From the NCBI RefSeq assembly GCF_037911135.1, contig NZ_JBBLYU010000004.1:1-64000 (forward strand): DNA of 64,000 nt, in the 5' to 3' direction. How positions within the stretch are numbered: position 1 is the stretch's first letter; the number at the start of each line of letters is the position of its first letter. A program made the position numbers and the translations under genes. The notes under the pieces were generated by a model. It saw nothing but the letters and a program-made list of their open reading frames with translations. It ran no database searches and was not told where the DNA came from. Of the stretch, positions 1 to 9,433 are shown piece by piece. Source of the stretch: Phaeobacter sp. A36a-5a (lineage in GTDB: Bacteria > Pseudomonadota > Alphaproteobacteria > Rhodobacterales > Rhodobacteraceae).

Positions 1-10
1 ACTCAGACGG

Positions 11-2068
11 TCAGATGTCCTTCATCAGGCGCAGGGCGTCATAGATCGCCGCATGGGTGTTGCGGGCCGAGACCGCATCGCCGATCCGAAACAGCTGAAA
101 GCCCCCCTGCCCCGCTGCTTTGGCCGGGCGCCCGTGCGGCTGCGGCCTCCCGGCGATCAGGGCGTCGTAATCGACCTGCCCGCCATTCAGACTATGCGGC
201 TTCAGGTCGAAATAGAGATCGTCCAGCGGCAGCGTGCCGTAGTTGAGCACAACCTGATCATAGAGCTTGCTGGAGCGATGGCCGCTGTAATCCGTCCCCA
301 GCACCGCCAGAAGCCGGTTGCCTTCCTTGCGGACCTCCAGCAGGCGCCGCGCCACGGTGAAGGTCACGTCCAGGTCCTGCAGGCTGCGCATATAAGGGAC
401 AAGGTTCATCGCCATCACATTGGGGGCAAAGACCCGGTCCGGGGTCATCACCTCAACCGTCGCGCCCGCCTGGGCCGCAACCTCGGCCGCCTGAAGCGCG
501 GGGTGATCGCCGCTTTCGTCATATATCAGCACCGAGCCGCCCGGCTTAACATCCCCCGAAATGATATCCCAGGCCGAGACAACATGCGCCGCCTCCTCGC
601 CCGCCTCGAACAGCTGCATATTCGGCAGGCCACCGGTGGCCACGATCACCACATCCGGCGCAAGCCCGATCACATCCTGCGCCTCGGCCCAGGTGTTGAA
701 TCGAAACTGCACATCCCGTGCCGCACATTGCGCCATGCGCCAGTCGATGATGCCCATCATCTCGCGGCGGCGCGGGTTCTGTGCGGTCAGGCGAATTTGA
801 CCGCCGGGATCGGAGGCTGCCTCAAATACGGTGACCGCATGGCCGCGCTCTGCGGCAACGCGCGCGGCCTCCAGCCCGCCGGGGCCAGCGCCGACAATCA
901 CCACCTGTTTGGGCTCTGCGGCGCGGGTGATCACATGTGGCATCGTCAGCTCACGCCCGGTTGCGGCGTTGTGAATGCACAGCGCCTCTCCCGCCTGATA
1001 GATCCTGTCCAGACAATAGGTCGCGCCTACACAGGGGCGGATGTCCTCCTCGCGCCCCTCCCTGATCTTCTGCACGATATGGGGATCGGCCATATGGGCG
1101 CGGGTCATCCCCACCATATCAAGAAGCCCCCCGGCAATCGCATGGCGGGCGGTGGCCACATCGGGGATGCGGGCGGCATGAAAGGTGGGCAGGCCCGTCG
1201 CCTGCCGGACCGCACCGGCAAAATCCAGATGCGGCGCAGACGGCATCCCCTGCACCGGGATCACATCGGTCATTGCCGGATCCGTATGGATGCGGCCCCG
1301 GATCACATTCAGGAAATCCACCATGCCGCTGGCGGCCAAGCGTCTGGACATCTCCAGCCCCTCGTCGGGCGAGATGCCGCCTGCCGCCGCCTCATCCGCC
1401 GTATACCGCAGGCCAACGATGAACTCGTCCCCCACCCGCTCGCGGACCGCCGCCAGCACCGCCATCGGCAGCGCCATCCGACTGTCGAGCGTCTGGCCGC
1501 CATATGGCCCGTCCAGATCATTGGTCAGCGGCGACCAGAACTGATCCAGAAGATGGCCATAGACCTGCAACTCGATCCCATCCATGCCCCCGGCCTGCAT
1601 CCGCTCCGCAGCATCGGCGAAATCGGCGATGACGCGGGTGATGTCCCAATCCTCCGCCAGCTTCGGAAAGGCGCGGTGTGCAGGTTCGCGGTGGCGCGAC
1701 GAGCTGATCGAGGGCAGCCAGTCGCCTTTGTCCCAACCGGTGCGGCGCCCCAGATGGGTCAGCTGGATCATCGCCGCGCAACCATGCTCATGCAGCTGGT
1801 CGGTCAGATTGCGGATCCAGGGCACCACCTCATCCTTATAGGCGAGGATATTGTTGAACACCGGCGGGCTGTCACGGGATACCGCCGCGGAGCCTGCCGT
1901 CATCGCCAATGCCACGCCCGCCTTGGCCCGTTCGGCGTGATAGGCCGCATAGCGCTCCTTTGGCATGCCGTCCTCGGGATAGGCCGGTTCATGACTTGTG
2001 GTCATGATCCGATTGCGCAGTGTCAGATGTTTCAGCTGATAGGGCTGCAACAAGGGATCGTTGGACAT
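11..2068 (-). CDS. NADH:flavin oxidoreductase, DgcA-like N-methyl-amine demethylase type
   Basis: A 685-residue two-part enzyme of the old-yellow-enzyme/2,4-dienoyl-CoA reductase class. Residues 1-335 form the FMN TIM barrel, Cys346, Cys352 and Cys364 suit a [4Fe-4S] site, and a Rossmann dinucleotide-binding half begins with GAGPGG near residue 391. The opening SHEPAYPEDGMPKERY resembles proteins annotated as dimethylglycine or N-methylproline demethylases; such enzymes oxidise N-methyl groups and pass electrons to a flavoprotein partner. I chose the ATG at 2068 because CAGGAG lies 7-8 bases upstream; the frame runs 63 codons further with no such site. A LysR gene lies 200 bases upstream on the same strand. 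No electron-transfer flavoprotein or folate enzyme is adjacent, so the substrate is inferred from resemblance only. Confidence 0.8.
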   Translation of the reverse strand: MSNDPLLQPYQLKHLTLRNRIMTTSHEPAYPEDGMPKERYAAYHAERAKAGVALAMTAGSAAVSRDSPPVFNNILAYKDEVVPWIRNLTDQLHEHGCAAMIQLTHLGRRTGWDKGDWLPSISSSRHREPAHRAFPKLAEDWDITRVIADFADAAERMQAGGMDGIELQVYGHLLDQFWSPLTNDLDGPYGGQTLDSRMALPMAVLAAVRERVGDEFIVGLRYTADEAAAGGISPDEGLEMSRRLAASGMVDFLNVIRGRIHTDPAMTDVIPVQGMPSAPHLDFAGAVRQATGLPTFHAARIPDVATARHAIAGGLLDMVGMTRAHMADPHIVQKIREGREEDIRPCVGATYCLDRIYQAGEALCIHNAATGRELTMPHVITRAAEPKQVVIVGAGPGGLEAARVAAERGHAVTVFEAASDPGGQIRLTAQNPRRREMMGIIDWRMAQCAARDVQFRFNTWAEAQDVIGLAPDVVIVATGGLPNMQLFEAGEEAAHVVSAWDIISGDVKPGGSVLIYDESGDHPALQAAEVAAQAGATVEVMTPDRVFAPNVMAMNLVPYMRSLQDLDVTFTVARRLLEVRKEGNRLLAVLGTDYSGHRSSKLYDQVVLNYGTLPLDDLYFDLKPHSLNGGQVDYDALIAGRPQPHGRPAKAAGQGGFQLFRIGDAVSARNTHAAIYDALRLMKDI

Positions 2069-2269
2069 GACAGGCTCCTGCAAATGGCGCGGACCACCAA
2101 AGCGAGGGCGCGCGGGATCCGCCGACAAGATCACAGCTCTGGACATATGTGTCAGGTCAATTTCCGACCCTGTCAAGAGCCCCGCACGACACGGCAGCGC
2201 CGATGGTGACCGGTCAGGGGTGACCGGCGGGTCTCGTGACCGAGAGAGAGCCGCCACCCGGCGCCTGCG

Positions 2270-3145
2270 CTAAAAGGCGGTGAACTCCCCGGCACGGCTG
2301 CGGAAGAAGCCTTTTAGCGCGGTCTTGAACGCGCGCACCTTGGCAGAGGTCAGCAGGTCCGGATGGCTCAGCACCCAGATCGGCGCGTAATCCTGCGGCG
2401 CAACCCCCGGCAGCGGCTCCAGATCCGGATCACTGCGCGCCAGATAGATCGGCATCCTGACCGCGCCCAGCCCCGCCTTTGCCGCCGCGATCAGCGAAGT
2501 CATATCGTCAAACCGCGCCCGGATCCGATGGTTCGGATAACGTTGCAGCGCGGCCTTTGGCGGCGCGTCATAGCCGCTGTAGATCACCCAGTCCAAGGGC
2601 GCAGCGGGATCCGCCAAAGCCCGCGCCACCAGATCCCGCCGCGCGACGCAGGCGGTTTTCTGATCGGCCAGATGCAGCCCCACCAGGCTGTCGCCCGGCG
2701 TCCGGCTGATCCGGATCGCCAGATCCGCCTCGCGCCGGGTCAGGTCCAGCACATCATTGGTCGCGCGAACCGTCAGCTCGACCTCCGAGTGGTCCGCGCA
2801 GAACTGCGCCAGAAATGGCGCGAGATGGCTTTGGATCAGCAGCTGTGGCGCCGTCAGCACCAGCTCACCCGAAAGGCTCTGATCGCGGCCCGACAGGTTG
2901 CGCAGGGCCGATTGCTCGGCCTGCTCCATCCGCCGCGCTGCCGCGGCCAGCTCTTCCGCCTCGGCGGTGGCCAGATAGCCTTCGGGCCGACGCTCGAACA
3001 GCGGCCGCCCCAGCATGTCCTCGGCCCGCTGCACACGGCGCGCCACGGTTGTGTAGCTGACGGACAGCGCCTGCGCGGCCCCGGCCAGGGATCCGGCCCG
3101 CACCAGCGCCAGAATGGTCCGCATGTCATCCCAGTTGATCTGCAT
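2270..3145 (-). CDS. LysR-family transcriptional regulator
   Basis: A 291-residue protein of usual LysR length. The N-terminal winged helix has the typical order (TILALVRAGSLAGAAQALSV, then a recognition helix with TTVARRVQRAE and LGRPLFERR), followed by a periplasmic-binding-protein-like effector domain. The motif MRTILALVRAGS is typical of regulators annotated as DmlR/AphB-like. ATG at 3145 is preferred; an in-frame GTG at 3172 would add nine residues. It is divergent from the DUF1330 gene across 95 bases and also lies upstream of the flavin oxidoreductase on its own strand, so either neighbour could be its target. LysR regulators usually control a divergent gene from the shared intergenic region. 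Confidence 0.9.
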   Translation of the reverse strand: MQINWDDMRTILALVRAGSLAGAAQALSVSYTTVARRVQRAEDMLGRPLFERRPEGYLATAEAEELAAAARRMEQAEQSALRNLSGRDQSLSGELVLTAPQLLIQSHLAPFLAQFCADHSEVELTVRATNDVLDLTRREADLAIRISRTPGDSLVGLHLADQKTACVARRDLVARALADPAAPLDWVIYSGYDAPPKAALQRYPNHRIRARFDDMTSLIAAAKAGLGAVRMPIYLARSDPDLEPLPGVAPQDYAPIWVLSHPDLLTSAKVRAFKTALKGFFRSRAGEFTAF

Positions 3146-3240
3146 ACATGCGTTTTCGCATGGGCGGCACACGATTGCATGTGTTTTCTCGCGGCACGCT
3201 TCCCGGCATCAAGACGCCATCAACAGTGAAAGGACAACAG

Positions 3241-3522
3241 ATGGCCTATGTCTACGTAAACCTCCTCCTGCAAGACCCCGAGACTATGGCGGCATATCGT
3301 GAAAAAGCAGGCGCCGCCTTGCAGAAACACGGCGCCAAAGTGCTGGTCTCAACCCCGCAGCAGACCGTGATCGAAGGCACGCGCGATGCCACCGGCATCG
3401 GGGTGATCCTCCAGTTTGCCAGTCCAGAGGCCGCCAAGGGCTGGATCAACGACCCCGAGCTGCAGGACGTCCACGCGCTGCGACAAGCCGCCGGCAGGAG
3501 CGCGATCACGCTTCTGGCCTGA
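3241..3522 (+). CDS. DUF1330 family small protein
   Basis: A 93-residue cytoplasmic protein with the dimeric alpha/beta-barrel pattern of DUF1330: DPETMAAYREKAGAAL near the start, then HGAKVLV, and SPEAAKGWINDPELQ with ALRQAAGRSAITLLA at the end. The family is related in fold to small monooxygenase-like barrels but has no settled reaction. ATG at 3241 follows AAAGGACAACAG. It is divergent to a LysR regulator, an arrangement typical of stress- or metabolite-induced genes of this family. Nothing in the sequence identifies a substrate. Confidence 0.85.
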   Translation: MAYVYVNLLLQDPETMAAYREKAGAALQKHGAKVLVSTPQQTVIEGTRDATGIGVILQFASPEAAKGWINDPELQDVHALRQAAGRSAITLLA

Positions 3523-3570
3523 CCCTTCAGAGGCCGCGCCAATCCCGCCCGTCGGCTGGCGGCGGAGCCC

Positions 3571-3598
3571 CCACCTCCCGTTGGGTCAGGCGCCGCGC
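3571..3598. repeat. GC-rich intergenic repeat, copy 1
   Basis: On the minus strand this reads GCGCGGCGCC, then TGACCCAACGGGAGGTGG. A close relative lies at 59676-59705 (GCGCGGCGCC, then CGGCCCAACCGCAGAGGTGG). Both lie in hairpin-rich gaps just past gene ends. Only two copies are in view, so this is a tentative dispersed repeat. Confidence 0.35.
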
Positions 3599-3722
3599 CC
3601 ATTGGGCCCGGCGCAGGTCGCGCCCGGCTGTATCTCATGCGCCCGACACGGTTCGTCTTTGTTTCCAACGCTGCAACGGGCCGCGCCCGCGCCGGGCGCC
3701 AGCGCAGCGCCACCGAAGACAA

Positions 3723-3752
3723 CGGGCGCGGAACCCTTAGGTTCCGCGCCCG
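3723..3752 (-). terminator. Hairpin terminator downstream of fdsA
   Basis: A perfect 13-bp stem (CGGGCGCGGAACC pairing with GGTTCCGCGCCCG) with a four-base loop lies 30 bases past the fdsA stop. The following tract on the minus strand is only weakly T-rich (TTGTCTT). It could act on both strands, since the DUF1330 gene converges on it. Confidence 0.6.
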
Positions 3753-3781
3753 CTTTGATCTTCGCCAGACGACCTGCCGGA

Positions 3782-6556
3782 TCACTCGGCTGCGATCTGT
3801 CCTTCGATCTTTTCGACCTTCACCGCCGAGAACTTGAACTCGGGGATTTTGCCATAGGGGTCCAGCGCCGGGTTGGTCAGGATATTGGCAGCCGCCTCCA
3901 CATAGGCGAACGGCACAAACACCATATCCTCGGCAATCGCCCGGTCGGCGCGCGCCATGATCTCGATCGAACCGCGGCGGGTCGTGAGGCGGACCATCTC
4001 GCCCGGCTCGACGCCCATCAGCTTCAGCGTCCGCGGGTTGAGCGAGCAGTTCGCCTCCGGCTCCACCGCATCCAGCACCTTGGAACGACGGGTCATCGAC
4101 CCGGTGTGCCAATGCTCCAGCTGGCGGCCGGTGGTCATGATCATCGGGTAGTCCGCATCCGGCGCCTCATCCGGCGGGATCACCGATGCCGGGGTAAAGC
4201 GGGCGCGGCCCTCGGGGCGCGGGAAGCCATCGCCGAACACAATCGCCTGACCGGGATCGGTCTCATGCAGCGACGGATAGGTGATGGTCTCGGTCTCCAG
4301 ACGCTCCCAGGTGATGTTGTTCAGCGACTTCATGTTCAGCTTCATCTCGGCAAAGACTTCGCTGACATCCTTGTAGTCCCATGGCAGCCCGATGCGCTGC
4401 GCCAGCTCAACAGTGACCTGCCAGTCCTCGCGCGCCTCACCCGGAGGCGGAACGGCGGGGCGCACACGCTGCACCTGGCGGTTGGTGTTCGACACGGTGC
4501 CGTTCTTTTCATACAGCGCCGAGGCGGGCAGGATGATGTCGGCATAGTTTGCCGTTTCGGTCAGGAAGATGTCCTGAACGATCAGCAGCTCCAGCTTGGC
4601 AAAGGCCTCGCGCGCGTGATCGGCATCCGGGTCGGACATCGCCGGGTTTTCGCCCTGGATATACATGCCCTTGATATTGCCGGCATAGGCCTCGTCCACG
4701 ATCTCGGTCACGGTCAGGCCCTTCTCGTTCGAGAAGTCGCCGCCGCCCCAGACATCGGTGAAGCTCTTGCGCACGTCATCCGACGTCACGGTCTGATAGT
4801 CCGGCAGGAACATCGGGATCAGGCCCGCGTCCGACGCGCCCTGCACGTTGTTCTGGCCGCGCAGCGGGTGCAGACCTGCGCCCGGTTTGCCCACGTTGCC
4901 AGTCATTAACGCCAGCGAGATCAGGCAGCGCGAGTTATCCGTCCCGTGGATGTGCTGGGAAATCCCCATACCCCAGAAGATCAGACCCGCATTCCCACCG
5001 GCAAAGATCCGGGCAACACGGCGCAGCTGATCGGGGCTGATGCCGCAGATTTCCGACATTTTCTCGGGCGTGAACTGCTTCAGATGCTCTTTCTCGGCCT
5101 CCCAGTTCTCGGTCCAGCGGTGGATGTACTGACTGTCGTAGAGCTCTTCCTCGACGATCACATTCATGATTGCGTTCAGCATCGACACATCCGCGCCGGG
5201 GCGGAACTGCACCATTTCGGTCGCGAACCGGCGCAGGCCAACGCCGCGCGGATCCATCACGATGAGCTTGCCGCCGCGCTTGGTGAACTGCTTGAAGTAG
5301 GTCGCCGCCACCGGGTGGTTCTCGATCGGGTTGGAGCCGATCACGATTGCCACGTCGGCGTTCTCAATCTCGTTGAAGGTCGCGGTCACAGCACCGGAGC
5401 CGACGTTCTCGATCAGCGCCGCAACCGAGGACGCGTGGCACAGGCGGGTGCAGTGGTCGACGTTGTTGTGCTTGAAGCCCTGACGGATGAACTTCTGGAA
5501 GAGGTACGCCTCTTCATTGGTGCATTTCGCCGAGCCGAAGCCCGCAACCGATTTCGGGTTCTCATCGCGCAGGCGCATCAGGCCCTTGGCGGCCAGATCC
5601 ATCGCCTCTTCCCAGGAGGCTTCGCGGAAATGGGTCGAGAGATTACCGGGATCGACGTTCAGGCCCTTGGCCGGCGCGTCGTCGCGGCGGATCAGCGGCT
5701 TGGTCAGGCGGTGCGGGTGGTGGATGTAGTCAAAACCAAAGCGGCCCTTGACGCACAGGCGGCCTTCGTTTGCGGGGCCATTGATGCCATCGACATATTT
5801 GACCTTGCCGTCCTTGACCTTGAGCGAGACCTTGCAGCCGACACCGCAGAACGGGCAGACGCTTTCGGTCTCGGAATCATAATCCTTGCTGTCGCCGACC
5901 TGCTGGTCATCCATCACGGTCGCGGGCATCAGCGCGCCGGTCGGGCAGGCCTGCACACATTCGCCGCAGGCCACGCAGGAGGACTGCCCCATCGGATCCG
6001 CCAGATCGAACACCGGGTAGGCGTCATGACCGCGGCCGGCCATACCGATCACGTCATTGACCTGCACCTCGCGGCAGGCCCGCACACAGAGGTTACAGGA
6101 AATACAGGCGTCCAGATTGACCTTCATCGCCACATGGCTGTCATCCAGCAGCGGGATTCGGTTCTTTTCCAGCTTGGGGAAACGCGACTCTGAAACCCCG
6201 TTCAGCTCCGCCATATCCCACAGATGCGAGGACTTATCGCGCGCCTCCTCCTGCTTCGGCTGGTCCGCGATCAGCAGTTCCATCACCATCTTGCGGGCGT
6301 TTTCAGCGCGCGCGTTGTTGGTGGTGACCACCATGCCCTCGGCAGGTTCGCGGATACAGGAGGCGGCCAGCGTGCGCTCGCCCTCGATCTCGACCATACA
6401 GGCACGGCAGTTGCCGTCCGGGCGGTAGCCCGGCTGCGGCTTGTGGCACAGATGCGGGATCTTCAGCCCGCGGCCGTTGGCGACTTCCCAAATGGTCAGG
6501 CCCTTCTCTGCCGTGACCTGCTCGCCATCGAGTGTGAAAGTGACTTTATCGCTCAT
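3782..6556 (-). CDS. fdsA: NAD-dependent formate dehydrogenase alpha subunit (molybdopterin)
   Basis: 924 residues, normal length for the catalytic subunit of the soluble Mo/W formate dehydrogenase that oxidises formate to CO2. Domains in order: N-terminal [2Fe-2S] ferredoxin-like domain (PHLCHKPQPGYRPDGNCRAC), a His/Cys NuoG-like segment, two [4Fe-4S] motifs (CISCNLCVRAC and CVACGECVQAC), the Mo-bis-MGD [4Fe-4S] motif (CPFCGVGC), the catalytic domain with active-site region NVDHCTRLCH, and a C-terminal molydopterin-dinucleotide-binding domain. The metal ligand is cysteine; no in-frame TGA suggests selenocysteine. It starts three bases after the stop of the fused beta/gamma gene, so the two are co-transcribed. 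The fdhD chaperone and fdsD gene often found next in line are absent; the DNA ends in a hairpin terminator. Confidence 0.95.
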   Translation of the reverse strand: MSDKVTFTLDGEQVTAEKGLTIWEVANGRGLKIPHLCHKPQPGYRPDGNCRACMVEIEGERTLAASCIREPAEGMVVTTNNARAENARKMVMELLIADQPKQEEARDKSSHLWDMAELNGVSESRFPKLEKNRIPLLDDSHVAMKVNLDACISCNLCVRACREVQVNDVIGMAGRGHDAYPVFDLADPMGQSSCVACGECVQACPTGALMPATVMDDQQVGDSKDYDSETESVCPFCGVGCKVSLKVKDGKVKYVDGINGPANEGRLCVKGRFGFDYIHHPHRLTKPLIRRDDAPAKGLNVDPGNLSTHFREASWEEAMDLAAKGLMRLRDENPKSVAGFGSAKCTNEEAYLFQKFIRQGFKHNNVDHCTRLCHASSVAALIENVGSGAVTATFNEIENADVAIVIGSNPIENHPVAATYFKQFTKRGGKLIVMDPRGVGLRRFATEMVQFRPGADVSMLNAIMNVIVEEELYDSQYIHRWTENWEAEKEHLKQFTPEKMSEICGISPDQLRRVARIFAGGNAGLIFWGMGISQHIHGTDNSRCLISLALMTGNVGKPGAGLHPLRGQNNVQGASDAGLIPMFLPDYQTVTSDDVRKSFTDVWGGGDFSNEKGLTVTEIVDEAYAGNIKGMYIQGENPAMSDPDADHAREAFAKLELLIVQDIFLTETANYADIILPASALYEKNGTVSNTNRQVQRVRPAVPPPGEAREDWQVTVELAQRIGLPWDYKDVSEVFAEMKLNMKSLNNITWERLETETITYPSLHETDPGQAIVFGDGFPRPEGRARFTPASVIPPDEAPDADYPMIMTTGRQLEHWHTGSMTRRSKVLDAVEPEANCSLNPRTLKLMGVEPGEMVRLTTRRGSIEIMARADRAIAEDMVFVPFAYVEAAANILTNPALDPYGKIPEFKFSAVKVEKIEGQIAAE

Positions 6557-6559
6557 GGC

Positions 6560-8248
6560 TCAGACCTCATCCGGAAAATGTTTCATGGTCAGGCGGATCG
6601 GGTTGGGTGCGGCCTGTCCCAGACCGCAGATCGAAGCATCGACCATTGCGGTGCTCAGCTCTTCCAAGAGGCCCTGATCCCATTTCTTCTCGCTCATCAG
6701 CTTGACGGCTTTCTCACAGCCCACCCGGCAGGGGGTGCACTGGCCGCAGCTTTCGTCTTCGAAAAAGCGCAGCATGTTCAGCGCCGCGTCACGGGCCGAG
6801 TCCTGATCGGACAGCACCACAACAGCGGCGGACCCGATGAAGGTGCCATGCGGCTGCAACGTGTCAAAATCCAGCGGGATATCATTCATCGACGCAGGCA
6901 GCAGGCCCGAGGAGGGGCCGCCCGGCTGATAGGCCTTGAAGACGTGGCCATCCAGCAAACCGCCGCAGGCCTCGATGATGTCGGTGATGGTGGAACCGGC
7001 AGGCAGCAGATGCACGCCCGGGCTCTTCACCCGGCCCGAGACAGAATAGCTGCGCAGCCCCTTGCGGCCGTTCTTCTCAATTGAGTTCAGGCATTCCGGG
7101 CCTTCGCGGTTGATCTTGGCGACCCAGTAGAGGGTTTCCACGTTGTGCACGAGGGTCGGACGACCAAAGACACCCACCTGCGCCACAAACGGCGGACGGT
7201 GGCGCGGCTCGCCGCGCTTGCCTTCGATCGATTCAATCATCGCGCTTTCTTCGCCGCAGATATAGGCCCCTGCCCCGCGGCGCAGGTCGATGTAACCTGC
7301 CTCGACGATACCGGCCTCTTCCAGCGCGGTGATCTCACGACGCAGAATTTCCAGCACCGCCGGGTATTCGTCGCGCATATAGATAAAGGCTTTCTCGGCC
7401 TCGACCGCCCAGGCGGCAATCAGCATCCCCTCGAGGAACACATGCGGCGTGCGCTCAAGGTAGTAGCGATCCTTGAAGGTGCCCGGCTCGCCCTCATCGC
7501 CGTTCACGGCCAGATAACGCGGACCTTCGTTGGCGCGCACGAAACCCCATTTGGTGCCGGACGGGAAACCAGCGCCGCCCAGACCGCGCAGACCGGCTTC
7601 TTTGACCTTGGCCTGAACCGCTTCCCAGTCGCCATTTGCGCGCAGGTCTTTCAACGTGGCATAGCCGCCATCCGCCTCATAAGCGGCAAAGGTTTCATAC
7701 GCGGGGATATGCGCGTGGGTATCATCTGCCGCAATCGCCGCTTCCACCTTCTCAACCGTAGCGTGGTCGATGTGGTTGTGGCCGATTTCCAGCACCGGCG
7801 CCGTGTCGCAGCGGCCCATGCAGGGTGCGCGCAGCACGCGGACCTGAGAGGCATCCAGCCCATCTTCCAGCGCCTTCTTCAGCGCTTCGGCCCCGGCCAG
7901 CTCGCAGGAGAGCGAGTCACAGACCCGGATGGTCAGCGCCGGCGGCGGGGTCTCGCCTTCCTTCACCACATCGAAATGGGCGTAGAAAGTGGCGACCTCG
8001 TAGATCTCCGCCTGACCGGTGCGCATCTCCTCGGCCAGCGCCCGGATATGCGCCGCGCTGAGGCAGCCGTATTTGTCCTGAATGAGATGCAGGAACTCGA
8101 TCAGGAGATCCCGGTTGCGGGGCCGATCGCCAAGCAGGTCCAGAACCTCGCTATGCGCCTGATCATCCAGCTGTCGGCCCTTGGGCGTTTTGCGCCCCTT
8201 GCCTTTGCCAGATTTCCAAACGCCCTTGCTATTGTCCAAAGGTGCCAC
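6560..8248 (-). CDS. fdsB: Fused formate dehydrogenase gamma-beta subunit (NuoE-NuoF like)
   Basis: A 562-residue fusion. The first about 190 residues are NuoE/FdsG-like with [2Fe-2S] ligands CDSLSC and CMGRC. The rest is NuoF/FdsB-like, with the FMN/NADH-binding stretch GLGGAGFPSGTKWGF, NGDEGEPGTFKDR, and a C-terminal [4Fe-4S] motif ESCGQCTPCRVGCEK. It takes electrons from FdsA and reduces NAD. I chose the GTG at 8248 because GGAGG stands five bases upstream; an ATG at 8290 in the same frame has no comparable site. The same fusion is known in the FDH1 beta subunit of methylotrophs such as Methylobacterium, while in other bacteria the parts are separate genes. First gene of the fds operon. 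Confidence 0.93.
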   Translation of the reverse strand: MAPLDNSKGVWKSGKGKGRKTPKGRQLDDQAHSEVLDLLGDRPRNRDLLIEFLHLIQDKYGCLSAAHIRALAEEMRTGQAEIYEVATFYAHFDVVKEGETPPPALTIRVCDSLSCELAGAEALKKALEDGLDASQVRVLRAPCMGRCDTAPVLEIGHNHIDHATVEKVEAAIAADDTHAHIPAYETFAAYEADGGYATLKDLRANGDWEAVQAKVKEAGLRGLGGAGFPSGTKWGFVRANEGPRYLAVNGDEGEPGTFKDRYYLERTPHVFLEGMLIAAWAVEAEKAFIYMRDEYPAVLEILRREITALEEAGIVEAGYIDLRRGAGAYICGEESAMIESIEGKRGEPRHRPPFVAQVGVFGRPTLVHNVETLYWVAKINREGPECLNSIEKNGRKGLRSYSVSGRVKSPGVHLLPAGSTITDIIEACGGLLDGHVFKAYQPGGPSSGLLPASMNDIPLDFDTLQPHGTFIGSAAVVVLSDQDSARDAALNMLRFFEDESCGQCTPCRVGCEKAVKLMSEKKWDQGLLEELSTAMVDASICGLGQAAPNPIRLTMKHFPDEV

Positions 8249-8341
8249 GATGACCTCCACTTCGCGATGCCAGATAAGGCGGCATTCCATTGAAGAAGCC
8301 TATCGTCAAATCGGAAAATTCAAAGGTACGATAACGAACGC

Positions 8342-9238
8342 TTATTGCTTGAAATCGTCAACCACGCCCTTCATCGCCTTCACCGTCGTCAGTTCGGGCT
8401 GGCGGTCCAATGTGACCATACAAATAGGCCTGCTCGGCGTCGGATCGACCAGCCGCAGCACCCGGGCGCCGGACAGCGGCCCCAGCGCATCCATCAGGGC
8501 TTCCGGTAGGATCGTGGCAACCGAGCCCGCCCGCGCCATCACAATCGCCGACATGAACCCGCTGGAATCCGAACGCACCTGCGGCCGCAGCCCCTGATCG
8601 GCGAAGATCCGGTCCAGAATCCGGCGATTCTGCATCTGCGGCTCCAGCAGGCTGAGCGGCAGCTCTGCTGCCTCGGCCCAGGAAATACTGTCCGCGCCAT
8701 GTCCGCGATCCACCACCATCGCCTCGGGGGCGACCAGCACATAAGTCTCCTCATATAGCGGCTGGATGGTCACCTGATCGGGACCCAGGCTGTCGTGATA
8801 GGTGACGCCTGCATCAATTGTCCCGTCAAACAGGCGCTGCTGGATCACCAGCGAGCTCAGCACCTCGATCCGGGCCAGAACCCGTGGGTGGGTGAGATGC
8901 AGCCGGTCCACCATCTGCGCGGCATAGGCTGTTGCGGTGGGCACCACCCCCAGCACCAGCGTGCCGGTGACCTCGCCACGTGCGGCGGCCACCTCCTGCT
9001 CCAGCGCCTTGGCCTCATCCAGGATCGAGCGGGCCCGGCGCACGATCATCAGACCCTCTTCCGTCAGCCCCTGAAACCGATTGCCCCGGCGCACGATGGA
9101 CACGCCCAGGCGCTCTTCCAGATTGCGGATCCGCATTGAAAACGCCGGCTGCGACATGCCGCAGTCCTGCGCGGCCTTGGCAAAATGGCGGTGACGCGCC
9201 AAAGCGCTCAGCAACCTGAGATCCTTGAGTTCGATCAC
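8342..9238 (-). CDS. LysR-family regulator upstream of the formate dehydrogenase operon
   Basis: 298 residues: winged helix (LKDLRLLSALARHRHFAKAA, recognition segment MSQPAFSMRIRNLEE) followed by a ligand-binding domain. The start is a GTG at 9238 with AAGGA nine bases upstream. It reads in the same direction as the fds genes and ends 93 bases before the fused beta/gamma start, so it may both share transcription with the operon and regulate it. LysR-type activators of formate dehydrogenase (FdsR) are known in Cupriavidus; that role here is inferred from position only. The 195 bases upstream carry an AT-rich patch (TATATATTATGG near 9370) that could be the promoter. Confidence 0.88.
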   Translation of the reverse strand: MIELKDLRLLSALARHRHFAKAAQDCGMSQPAFSMRIRNLEERLGVSIVRRGNRFQGLTEEGLMIVRRARSILDEAKALEQEVAAARGEVTGTLVLGVVPTATAYAAQMVDRLHLTHPRVLARIEVLSSLVIQQRLFDGTIDAGVTYHDSLGPDQVTIQPLYEETYVLVAPEAMVVDRGHGADSISWAEAAELPLSLLEPQMQNRRILDRIFADQGLRPQVRSDSSGFMSAIVMARAGSVATILPEALMDALGPLSGARVLRLVDPTPSRPICMVTLDRQPELTTVKAMKGVVDDFKQ

Positions 9239-9433
9239 CGCTCGTTTTCCTTGCTACTGCCGGGGCGCCGCTGTCGGTCATACACCATTCACAGCGGGTC
9301 GCGCCATCGGTTGCCAGCACGAGAGCGGCAGTTTTGGCGCAGGCCAGCAGGCTGGGCAGCCTGCACCATATATATTATGGGCGATGGAGGCCGCACTCAT
9401 GCGCCCCGCTACCGCCCCCGATCAGAGCAGGCC

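Noticed and set aside
53-2209. A 718-residue plus-strand frame opposite the flavin oxidoreductase
   Set aside because: Composition is His/Arg/Gln-rich as expected for an antisense frame; the opposite frame has clear enzyme motifs.
5380-5480. Selenocysteine in FdsA
   Set aside because: The active-site position is an ordinary Cys codon (NVDHCTRLCH); no in-frame TGA.
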